This document shows, in pieces, positions 45,540 through 54,868 of a stretch of DNA of 64,000 nt (its first letter is position 1; each line of letters begins with the position of its first letter). The notes beneath the pieces were generated by a model that was not told the origin of the DNA, did not search any database, and saw only the letters and a program-made list of their open reading frames with translations. The position numbers and the translations under genes are program-made. This DNA comes from Tricholoma matsutake (lineage: Eukaryota; Basidiomycota; Agaricomycetes; Agaricales; Tricholomataceae). The stretch spans positions 6,262,001 to 6,326,000 of the forward strand of contig AP026538.1 of the NCBI GenBank assembly GCA_026075535.2, given 5' to 3'.

Positions 45540-46290
45540 AAACCCACCACATCAATGACCTATGTCCACAAAGGACATCTGAATCAGAGCCCCCACTGAC
45601 TTCTCCAGGCAGCAAACCAAAACTGCCAAATTCCTACAAGAGATTGACCTCTATCTATGGATAAACAGTCAGATATACAACACCGATCAGAAGAAGATCA
45701 TCTTCACCCTGTCCTTCATGAATGAAGAAACAGCAGCAGCCTGAGCACAGGCATTTGTGAACTGACACCAAACTGAGGGGCTTGGTGAATACACTGACTT
45801 GAGAGAGAGGTCCTAGAGGCCTTCTTGCCGACTGATGATGCCAGAATGGCAAAGACAGAGATTAAGAATCTCAAACAGGGTTCAGGAGAACTCAAAGAAT
45901 ATGTTGCAAAATTCCACATCCTGAAGGACAGGATGGGAATCACTGAAGATGCAGCCATGATCAAATATTTCATGGATGGGCTGCACCCTGAACTACTGAA
46001 GAGAGTACACACAATGGAGATGGTACCCAACACTCTCAAAGGCTGGATAAAGGCAGCTTCAAAATATGAAGGCCAATGGAAATGAGCCTTGGTGATACTA
46101 GGAAAGACCCGACAGAACTACAACAAGAAATCCACAATGCAAAAGAAAGAACAAGGATCCCTTGACATCAATAGGTTGTCAAGCCAGGAATGAATGGAGC
46201 ACCTCCAAAAAGGGCTATGCTTCACCTGTCACAAACCAGGACACAGATCGTCCAACCACAAGAATGGGAAAGAACCCATGATGGGAGGAT
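45540..46290 (+). pseudogene. Fragment E gag, broken
   Basis: TAKFLQEIDLYL, NTDQKKIIFTLSFM, EYVAKFHILKDRMG, KYFMDGLHPELLKRV and a knuckle CFTCHKPGHRSSNH (about 46219-46260), again with final His. Stops and frameshifts lie around 45740-45825 and 46083. Confidence 0.8.
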
Positions 46291-46429
46291 CCAGTGTGCC
46301 CCCTCCCTACCAAAACCACTTCACCCAGAAACACAGAAAAAGACAGGGGTAGACCATTACCATTAATAGAGACTGCCCAAAAAGAGGCTAGAGGCAAAGA
46401 AGCTGATATGGTGATACAGGAAGCAGACA

Positions 46430-47274
46430 GAAAAATAAATATGAATAGAATGATGTGGAGGGAAAAAGAAAATAAAGATGGAGAAGAGATATTCTCTCAT
46501 AATTGTTTATAATGAGAAAGGATAGCAAGCAGTACAAAAATAGGCATAAGGTAAGAAGAAAAAGAGATAATGTAGGCCACCACACTCCCAGAGTAACCAA
46601 CATAATTTGGCAGACAAATGATGCAAGCAGAGACACATGTTACTATGGGAGTATACAGCTTAAAGATTTTAGGATAAAGGAGTTGGGGATACCACTATCA
46701 GCCTCCATAAAAGGCTGATGACCTTGCTGACCCTCAGATGAGTCTGAGGAATCAGTGTCAAGGCAGGCACACTTAGATGGAAGGTCAGATGGAGAGGTAG
46801 AAGGTTGGGGAGCGGCAGGTGGTGGAGGTAAAATGGTACTTGTCCAATTGGGCCATGGCTAAAGCCTGGCATGAACGAGTCCTCTAAGATCTACTTATAT
46901 ATGTGTGTGCATAGGTTGTAGGCTTACCTTGGTGCCAGGTGAAGTAAACTAAGCAAATCAAATGTAACTACTACTAAGAGAGATGATGAAAGAATGACAA
47001 AAGAGTAACAAATATCTAAAATGTCCAATATTGTCTTGAGCATGATATCTTCACAGTAAATACTACCAACAAGTGATCAGTTTCATCTGGAATTAGTTGA
47101 CTGTTCATGTACAAAAGGGAGGTAGTGCCTGTGTCTTAACTGGTATTTCCATCAGCTAACACTTAGTATTAATGACCTACATTACAATCACTAGCAAAAA
47201 GCATAACAATCCTCTGAGAATTTCAAAGTGACATTATATTTGAAATTATATACAGTGTAAATAATGAGTATAAA
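46430..47274. other. AT-rich stretch without a supported gene
   Basis: Short frames only; one Pro/Leu/His-rich minus-strand frame at 46669-46872 is unrecognised. Confidence 0.4.
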
Positions 47275-47420
47275 AGGGAGTGAGGGAGAGGGGAGTGAGG
47301 CATGAAGTGAAAGGGAGTAAGGGGGAGGGGAGAGAGAAGGGGAGAGAGGAGAGAGGAGAGAGTGAGGGGAAGGCAGAGAAGGGAAGAGGGGGGGCAGGAG
47401 AGGGAGAGGAGGGAGAAGGG
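47275..47420. repeat. Polypurine (GA) tract, ~145 bp
   Basis: Plus strand almost entirely G and A (GAGAGGGGAG, GGAGAGAGGAGAG...), with few pyrimidines. Minus-strand frames are Pro/Ser/Leu repeats produced by the tract. Confidence 0.85.
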
Positions 47421-47465
47421 CCAAAAAGTTAGTAAAACAAAACACAAAAAGAAAGAAGAAAAAAA

Positions 47466-48830
47466 TACCTATGGCCCAAACAATGCTGCACGTTGAGTTT
47501 GGGCCATTTCATCATGTTGTTTCTCGGCGTTGTTCCCCTTCCCCACTGCCGTTGGCTCATATGCACCAGCCTTGCCCCCTATGAGCAGTTGCTTGTAGTG
47601 GAGGGGTCTGGTGCTATGGGCGTCGTCATCTGGTGCTGGTGCTGGGTTGCTGTCATTGCAGGGACAAAAAGAAAATGAAAAAAATTTACTTATGGCCCAG
47701 GAGATGTCAAGATCTCCTGGACCTTATTCCTGCTCCCCTTTGTTTCCCTCTTGTCTTGTGTCATCCCTGTGGACCCTGCCTGCCTCACTGTTCCCATCAT
47801 AGTTGTGGTCGTGGTTGTCATTATTGTTGTTGTCCCTGCCCCATTCCCAGCAGTCATTTATGGTGGTGGGTCGGGATGCTGCTGTGGTCATGCTTGCAGG
47901 TGCAGCAAGTGTCACCTTGGCTCTGTTTGTCATTCCCCTCGTAGCTAGTATGCCACCCACAATCCACCCCATGAGCAGTTGCTCATGGGCCTGGAAACGG
48001 GTGGTGTGTTGTTCAGAACCCGGTGCCTTGGGTGGGTAGTGCTGGGGCCTGTGGGGCATTGTTTGGTGTGTTGGTGCCAGTGCCGGTGCCGGGGTCATCA
48101 TTGGGCATCCTGGGGTCATTGCCTCATTGTTGTTGTGGGGTCCTGGGGTTGTTCATCATCGTGGTGGGGCCCTGGTGCTCATTCCTCGTCATCATCAGTG
48201 CCTACCATCATCCACTTGCCCTACCCAACCTGCAAGCAGGTGCTTGCAGTGGTGGGGATGGGTGGTGTTCGGCATTGTCATGGAACTCTCTTTGAGGGGG
48301 TTTGGGGGGTCAGTGTGACATGGCGCATGTATAGGGGTTGCTGGGTGCTTACCAGGTGGGTATCCCCTTCTGGGGTCTCCCGGCATCCCTCTGCACCCTC
48401 CTAGCCCATGTCAACAGCCTCACACCCCATTTGGATGGGGAGGAGGGGGTTAGTCCAGCATCTGGGATTGTGGTGTGTCTCATGTCTGGGTCTGTCATCA
48501 CTAGTAGTTTAGATCCCAAAAAATGAAGAAAAACATTTAGTTAGTTGATCGATAAACACAAGCAAAAAAACAAAAACAAAAAACATATCTAGGGCCCAAA
48601 TGACAGTTGCATCGTTTGGGCTCGTGTTGCATCTCAAATGACTTGTTTGCAGCCAGCACCGGTTCTTGCTGCTGTGGGAGTGGGGCATGGGAGTGGTGGT
48701 GCTGGGTGTAGGTGGAGTAGAGGTGCTTATGGATGGAAGTGGTGGTGCTGGCAGATGGGCTGGTAGATGGAAGTGGTGCGTATAGTGAGCTGAAAGTTCA
48801 AATTGAACCATGAGACTTACTTTCCATTTG
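47466..48830. repeat. Three hairpin modules with GGCCCA starts (family R3)
   Basis: Each module follows an A-rich run and opens with a hairpin built on GGCCCA: GGCCCAAAC ... GTTTGGGCC (about 47471), GGCCCAGGAGAT ... ATCTCCTGGACC (about 47695) and GGGCCCAAATGA ... TCGTTTGGGCTC (about 48586). Second-type hairpins follow: CCATGAGCA-GT-TGCTCATGG (about 47968) and CTGCAAGCA-GG-TGCTTGCAG (about 48231). The space between is GT-rich low-complexity. Confidence 0.65.
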
Positions 48831-48837
48831 AGTCCAA

Positions 48838-48995
48838 AATCCATGTGTCGGAAGAACCTGCTGACTTTGAAAGTCTGTAGGGGCTGACTTTCAAAAAAAG
48901 TTTATTTGACACCTGTGTTAACTGTTATATTTTGATGGCATGTCAGGTTATAAAGACAAGTCCTCATACCTTGGACTCATAACTTTGCATGGCAA
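48838..48995 (-). repeat. Dispersed repeat family R2, copy 2
   Basis: Reverse-complement counterpart of 17269-17475: GAGTCCAAGGTATGAGGACT, TAACCTGACA, CAGCCCCTACAGACTTTC and TTCCGACACATGGATTTTG in the same order. Confidence 0.65.
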
Positions 48996-49795
48996 GCGTG
49001 TCAAAGAGAAAGTTTGGCAGTAAGGTCTGCAATCTGTTGTGAGACTACATCCCAGGCTTCACCATCTGATGTAAGTGCAAGTAAGAGGCTAGCAGTGGAG
49101 AGCAAAGAAGAAAGGTTGTTATGTTCACTTTGAGCCAAGGTGAGCTGAGAGTTGGCAAGCATAAGGGTGAAAAGGTCACCAATGTTCATTGAAATGCAGC
49201 TTGAGAGTTGTATAACTGAGAGACAAGACCTTGATGGTCAGTAATGAGCTTGCCAACAGTTTGAGAAACACTATTGAGGGATATGTGGAGAAAGTCAAGT
49301 TGGGTATGGACCAAGGGGGATTTGGGTGGGGGAAAGGTGGAGCAATCAACAAAAGAGATTGGAGGGAAACCTTTGGAGTTCAGGATGTACAAATAAGCCA
49401 GTTTGCCAGGGTTAGAAAGCAGGTTGATGTCTATGAAAGCATTGAAAGGGTTGGTGAGGAGGTGGTTAGCAATCTCTGGGGTTTTGACAACAACAGTATA
49501 AACTGTATCATCAAGTTTCAAGTGGCTAATGTGCACAACAGGATCTGAAATGCCTGGAGTGCCAGTTGTACATTCAATATAATGATTGATCATGGCATGA
49601 GCTTCAGGAATATTGTTGACATTGGCAAGGGGGTACCAGAATAATGATCTGAAACCTGATGCTGGTAGGTAGGTCCAAGGATCGGACCTGGAAAAAATTT
49701 ACCCCCAAAGATTTTGGCCAGGAAGAGGGCTGGGCAAGTATTTGTACATGACTTTTGGGCCTTGGCAATAATGAGTCTTGTTCTGGCCACATGGT
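48995..49795 (-). pseudogene. Unrecognised decayed protein gene
   Basis: The longest piece, 49625-49186, encodes about 145 residues (GFRSLFWYPLANVNNIPEAH, then IECTTGTPGISDPVVHISHL, then YTVVVKTPEIANHLLTNPF). A TGA and frameshift follow, then a helical 60-residue end (QLTLAQSEHNNLSSLLSTAS, to 49001). An upstream piece (49790-49640) is in another frame. Composition is protein-like and frame breaks are few, but I cannot name a family; a transposon gag-like protein is possible. Confidence 0.4.
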
Positions 49796-49924
49796 AAAGT
49801 CAACCCTGCAGGCACCATCTCTTGGCTCAAAGAGTCAGAATGTCCCTAAATGTATGGTAACCTTAATATGCTCTGGGCCATCATACAAAATAACCACTAA
49901 TGAGATGTTCTAGTCTACATTACA

Positions 49925-50620
49925 GGTGGATGTGGAGGGTTTTGCTGAGTGTCCAGATTGTCACAAATGAGTGAACTGTGGCCCAGGAGGGATTGTAAAC
50001 CTCAAGAAAAGGCACTGAGGCAAGAAAAAATACATAGAAACAAAGATCAGATGAGACAAAGCAGTGATGAAGAAAAAAATGGTTCTATTCTCTCATTCAT
50101 GTGTGGAAAAAACAGAATAGTGTGGATTACAAGCACAATCTGATCCACACAAATGACTTCCAACCACATGGATTACATGGGTCTGATATCCTTTCAGAGC
50201 CAGAGCCCAATATTCTGCCTTATCCAACTGCTTCCCCAGTTCAGACACCACAAAAGCAAGCTGACACATTTGTAGCATGTGAGTTGAGGCTGTCTCCATT
50301 TGTGGAGGTTGGCATGCAGGCAGATGCATGCCCACAGAGGAAGTGCAAGGTGCAAGATGTGGGTGACTTATCACAATGTCTCTGTGGGATGGCTGTTTTG
50401 AATTCAGGACATACAGATGCAATACAATGTCACAGACCTGGTTGCAAAACTGAATGGGTAAATAAATTCAACAAATTTAGTTGCCTTACCTTGACACTTT
50501 TCCTTCACAGTATCATCTTGCCTGTGTCATTCTGGAGATAGCACCCAGGAACTGGATCTGTGAGCCATGCACTTCATCTGGGACAGCAAGGGGAGGAAAA
50601 TGGTGAGCTTGGGAGAAACA
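49925..50620 (+). pseudogene. PHD-finger protein gene remnant
   Basis: At 49925-50020 the frame DVEGFAECPDCHK-stop-VNCGPGG ... NLKKRH looks like a zinc-binding region broken by two TGA. A second open frame (50101-50457) ends CLCGMAVLNSGHTDAIQC, then HRPGCKTEW. A 53-nt GT-AG intron (50458-50510) joins it to YHLACVILEIAPRNWICEPC. Together they make a C4HC3 PHD finger: C-x-C, C-x4-C, H-x2-C, C-x2-C. Typical PHD fingers read histone tails; here the gene is decayed. Confidence 0.65.
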
Positions 50621-50784
50621 AAGGCCCTGGCCTAATTTGGGCATGGGAACTTCCTAATATAGAAATGTGCCTGATTACATAGTAGGTAGGTCCATGCAAA
50701 GTTGTCGAGAAAAAAAAATGATCCTAGTTGTTATTTTTTGAAGCTGGCACCCCCTTGGGGTAATATTGGTACAACAAATTTTAT

Positions 50785-50905
50785 GATGAAAAACCAGTTT
50801 GGACTGGTTGTGGTCCACCAATATCTGGGTCGGTCCCGAACTGGTTGCAGTTGCCCCATTTAGACATAAGAAACCAGACTGAACTGGACCTTAAAACACT
50901 AATCT
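50785..50905. repeat. Dispersed repeat family R1, copy 4 (short)
   Basis: CCAGTTTGGACTGGTTGTGG ... CCCGAACTGGTTGCAGTTG ... GAACTGGACCTTAAAACACTA; the right end is the family terminus reversed. Confidence 0.7.
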
Positions 50906-51039
50906 TGATGGCATGATACAAGAACTTACCAATGACAAGCCAACATGGGAAGCCTGAAAGGTGGCCAGGGACAAGAAAATCTTAAAATTATTACTTGTCC
51001 TTTTAGTTTACTATTGACTGTGATTGTGCTGAGCCATTT

Positions 51040-52060
51040 ACTTAGAAAGCCATGACAATACTTTCCATTATCCTCCACAGCCAGAACCAAAAAGTAAACA
51101 CATTTGAAACAATGATGGGGCTGTTTCTCCATTCCTGCAGAACTCCTGATAAGGTTATCAATGTTCTTGCACACCTTAGAATCTCTATATCTGTTCATAG
51201 TATCCATCTTGCTGTCACATCATTTTCTGCTGAATCTGCTGATCACACACAAGCATTTGGCCAGTCATTACTTGTTGCATGGGCATATGACAACTTTGAT
51301 GTTGACTTAAAGTCATCCACACCCACCATTCAAAATTCTGGATCTACTCTTCATCACCTCACTTCTGCAATTTTATATCCATTGCAACATGATGTTTGCC
51401 TTGATGACTTGAGATGCTCAGAAGATCTCTGGAAGCATTCTCAGCTCAATCCAGATGCAGAAATTTTGGATGTCCATCCCAAATACTCATGGAAAGATCT
51501 CATGGACACAATTTTGGAAGTCCACCCAGACACCATTAAAGTTGTCGATGAAATTCAGCTTAACAGACAGGCACAATTTTGTGCCTGGAAATATCTATAT
51601 GACCTTTGTCACCAGTCCCACTTATTTCAACCAGTTCTGTAGCATGCTTGGTCAACCAGAGGCCATCAACCAAATTTGTCTCATGAAAACTCTAATAATA
51701 CCAGCATGCTCAATGGAGTCCAGAAACTCCACCATGTCTGGAAACATTAGCACCATCATTGATCTCATGAAGCTGCAGAGTAGGGCCAAACAATCTTGAC
51801 ACTATCTATGAGGTCAAAGATGGGATGCAGTATATCATCTTTTGCCATGGAGACCTTAGAATGGGTGACCACATTCTTTCCATTCAGCTGTACAGTTCCA
51901 TTGAAAAGTCTCCATAGAACCATTTTCAATTTGTTGTCTTTGTTCCCAGCCTATTTCATGTTAAAATGGCTTGTGTTGATGCACTCTGGTGGCTCTTCAT
52001 CATGCCTGCAATAGTATTGGAAGACAACACAAGTCTAATGAAAGATATTGGTGTTCTACA
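51040..52060 (+). pseudogene. DUF6589-like protein remnant
   Basis: First piece 51052-51642 (TILSIILHSQNQKVNTFETM, AYDNFDVDLKSSTPTIQNSG, LDDLRCSEDLWKHSQLNP). A shifted frame follows (MESRNSTMSGNISTIIDLM, 51715-51770), then CHGDLRMGDHILSIQ (about 51850) and FQFVVFVPSLFHVKMACVDALW (in pieces, about 51930-51990). The order and wording match my recollection of the agaricomycete DUF6589 family, whose function is unknown; it is broken here by at least three frame changes. Confidence 0.6.
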
Positions 52061-52151
52061 ACCTAAGGAAACTGGCATCATGGGTTTGAAGCAGAACTTA
52101 TTCATTCAATACAAACAAAATTACAAAAAATTAATAAAGAAAAACGAATCC

Positions 52152-52785
52152 CTACTCCTCACCTGCACCCTCACCTTCCTTGCCCTCATCTTCCTCTCTC
52201 AATCCTTGCAGCTCCCCCTGAGCCTCTTCCACACTAAACTCCTCCTCCTCAGACTCTGATTTCCATGCAGGATCCATCACATCCCAGACATCTACTATCA
52301 TGATTAATGTCCCAGATCCCCAAGACCTCCTCTCACAGCTTGCTCTTCACCCCCTTTACTGCTCCCACCAGCCCCCTCATCAACTCTATCATTTCTTCCC
52401 TGGACCCCAACAATTTCCCTGCAGGGGCTTCCTGCCCCTCCCACACCACCTCCTCACACCTGTGCTTTGCCTTCATACAGGCCCCACACATGCACCCCCA
52501 GGTCCCCATCCTGAGACACAACAATTTCATCCACCTGTGCCTTCCCCTTCAACTTCTTTTTCTGGGGAGTCCCACTCCCCTCTGCCACCCCAGCCCCAGC
52601 TTCCTCAGCCTTCTGCTTCTTTTCTGCCCTCTTGGTGGCAGCCACTTTCTCCCACTCCTCTGCCACCAGCTTTTTCTCTGCCTCCAATTTGGCTGCCTCC
52701 ACCCTGGCTGCCTCCACCCTGGCTGCCTCCTCCACCTTACACTCCTCCTCTTCCCTTCTTGCATCCTCCTCCAGGCATAGTGTTT
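52152..52785 (-). pseudogene. Stand-alone relative of the antisense Zn-cluster gene
   Basis: Read leftwards: a Glu/Ala/Lys coiled coil (EEAARVEAARVEAAKLEAEK), a KKKLKGK patch, then in another frame CLRMGTWGCMCGACMKAKHR followed by CEEVVWEGQEAP, i.e. C-x9-C-x2-C-x6-C plus the same VVWEGQEAP as in B and C. Further on DPAWKSESEEEEF and an acidic tail end in TAG at 52152. The first half of the Cys cluster and the N-terminus are missing. No LTR of the B/C type is recognisable beside it. Confidence 0.65.
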
Positions 52786-52955
52786 GAAAGGCCAGTTGCA
52801 TAGACCAAAAAAAAACTGGCAACTGAAGTGGACTGAACCACAGTGGTCCATGTCGCAGCTGAATCTGAAGTGGTTGTGGACTGGTCCAGTCCCCAGTTGT
52901 GTAGTTTTAAAGATATTTATAAACTGGGTATAACTAGTTACAACTGGTTGCAACT
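52777..52955. repeat. Dispersed repeat family R1, copy 5
   Basis: Starts TAGTGTTTGAAAGGCCAGTT, contains GGACTGAACCACAGTGGTCC and GGACTGGTCCAGTCCC, and ends near CAACTGGTCTGTTAG. It abuts the truncated end of the Zn-cluster relative. Confidence 0.7.
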
Positions 52956-53218
52956 GGTCTGTTAGTATACAAATAAGTATACAATATATCTACATCATCA
53001 TCTACATAAATATATTACAATATACAGAGGGTGGCACATGCCCAAGCATGAAGGAAGAAATGTGAGTGGTTTATATACTGTCTGGGCATTTGCCAATGTT
53101 TGCATGCAAATTGCTGCACAATGATGACAACCACCACCACCCTTCCTCCTTCACAACCACCACTCCCTCTCCATATACAGCCCACCTTGACCACCCCCAT
53201 GCCCTTTCATCCACACCA

Positions 53219-53292
53219 ATGGCAACACACATGGCAACACACATGGCAACACACATGGCAACACACATGGCAACACACATGGCAACACACAT
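53219..53292. repeat. 12-bp tandem repeat (ATGGCAACACAC)x6
   Basis: Six nearly perfect units. Open frames read across it in both strands only because 12 is a multiple of three. Confidence 0.95.
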
Positions 53293-53689
53293 GGTGGCAA
53301 ATGTCACACATCACACATGTAATGCACATTCCACACACTCAACAACTGACACCCATGTTCACTTGTGTTTGAGAGTGCTTCAGAACATTAAAGGTCAAGT
53401 TTATTCTGTTGTTCCATTGTTCTTTTTACTACCAACATCATTTTGTTCTTCTTTTGTAGGTCTGTACTTAGTTAAAATTACCAACAACATGTAATGATGC
53501 CTACTACACCTCTTCCCTAGCTAGGGGGCCATTGGGGGCACCTATACAACTACAGGGAACTGGGACAACCAGGGGAGGGGGATTGGAAGGCCGATGCAGC
53601 AGGGTACATGCAAGGTAAGCACCCAAACTACTCCATAAACCAGCCTTGTCATCACTTACCACCTCTCCTACACCAACCCATCACCCACC

Positions 53690-53880
53690 CCTGCTGCTGT
53701 GAGCCACTGCTTGCATGGGTGCTGACAGCTGCTTTGGAGAGGGCTACAACAACAACTGCCACCACCATGGATGACAACAAAGCAACACCACCCAGCTTGT
53801 GAGCCACTGCTCACAGGGGGAGTTGGAGGTCCTGACAATGATATGAATGGATGACAACAATACAGCAATGAATGGACAAT
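53690..53880. repeat. Hairpin words of family R3
   Basis: TGTGAGCCACTGCTTGCATGG (about 53698, imperfect) and TGTGAGC-CACT-GCTCACA (about 53800) lie in GACAA/CAATG-rich sequence just before an AAC microsatellite. Confidence 0.55.
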
Positions 53881-53889
53881 GGCAATGAC

Positions 53890-53936
53890 AATGAATGGAC
53901 AACAACAACAACAATGGACAACAACAACAACAATGG

Positions 53937-53969
<33 letters not shown>

Positions 53970-54075
53970 GACAACAACAACAACAATGGACAACAACAAC
54001 AACAATGGACAACAACAACAACAATGGACAACAACAACAACAATGGACAACAACAACAACAATGGACAACAACAA
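53890..54075. repeat. AAC-rich minisatellite, ~18-bp unit (TGGACAACAACAACAACAA)
   Basis: About nine units with one longer AAC run near 53940-53965. Produces Gln/Asn-rich and Cys/Leu-rich frames in all phases; not coding. Confidence 0.95.
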
Positions 54076-54109
54076 TGGCAAATTATCACAGCCTCAAAAA
54101 CTCCAATCG

Positions 54110-54259
54110 CCTCCACCCTTTAGTATTTAAGCTAGCTACTTTCGTCTTGTATTAGCCAGTTTGTAAATCAACCAAGTCACCTACTTAATTCCAACCCGGT
54201 TACACTCCAAATATCCTCTTAAGGCTATCTTGAACTTTAGCTCATCCTCTCTGGAAAAT
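54110..54259 (+). repeat. Older LTR of the B/C family, left part (split by element G)
   Basis: TAGTATTTAAGCTAGCTACTT ... TATTAGCCAGTTTGTAAATC parallels the TATA/R region of the B/C LTR in sense direction. The U3 side is replaced by the AAC repeat. Continues at 59838. Confidence 0.7.
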
Positions 54260-54432
54260 TGTGAGAGTGTCTTCCCTCTTACTACGAGACTATCACATGC
54301 ACTACATGATCACATGACATGCCTGGTACTTATAGCTTACAAAAACACATGTATAATTAATCTCTCTTAATTCATACTACGTTCATCTCATTTAACCCTT
54401 CTCTGAGTGTTGGGAGATTCAACTCCCTTCCA
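54260..54432 (+). repeat. 5' LTR of element G
   Basis: 173 bp; followed by an A/T-rich leader with a T9 run and no obvious tRNA primer site. Confidence 0.93.
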
Positions 54433-54868
54433 CTTTTTTTTTGAGATCAAAATTTCAGGACACCTGAATAGGCAACACATCTTATCATCGCTGTCATCCC
54501 ACCCTTATCACTGCCACACCAACCTTGAAACTCCACCCCAGTAATGCCACCACACGAACCACACTAGTGACATCACGGCCAAGCAAGATCACTACAGCTA
54601 CCACTGAAATGCCCGACACACCAGAGAACCCTGTCAAATCCACGCCAAACCCCATAGAAGAACCATCAACTTTGAGACACTGCCACATATTTAAACCACA
54701 CAGTCGTCACTCTACCTGAAAAATGGTATACCCTCACCCCCCACCCCAGTCAGCAAACTGCCTCGCCAGCCTTCTACCTCGGTCCCGTTAATGACACACA
54801 GCAAAGCATGACACATCCCTAACAATGCTCCTAGTCCAAGTCCCCTCTCATCACTCCCAATTTCATGA

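Larger units (their letters stand above)
44638..46430 (+). mobile_element. Ty3/gypsy fragment E (5' LTR plus gag), relative of element D
   Basis: LTR 44638-45276, starting TGGTACAATTTTC (compare D TGTTACAATTTTA) and ending CTTAACA, with TATAAG at 45007. The leader after the LTR shares CACCTACCTAGGTG with D. gag follows and the element then stops; no pol or 3' LTR was found. The right boundary is approximate. Confidence 0.8.

Noticed and set aside
47191..47447. Pro/Leu/Ser-rich minus-strand protein
   Set aside because: Reverse strand of a pure GA tract.
53660..54160. Polyglutamine/asparagine or transmembrane-like proteins in several frames
   Set aside because: Frames are open in all phases because of the AAC/TGG minisatellite; not genes.
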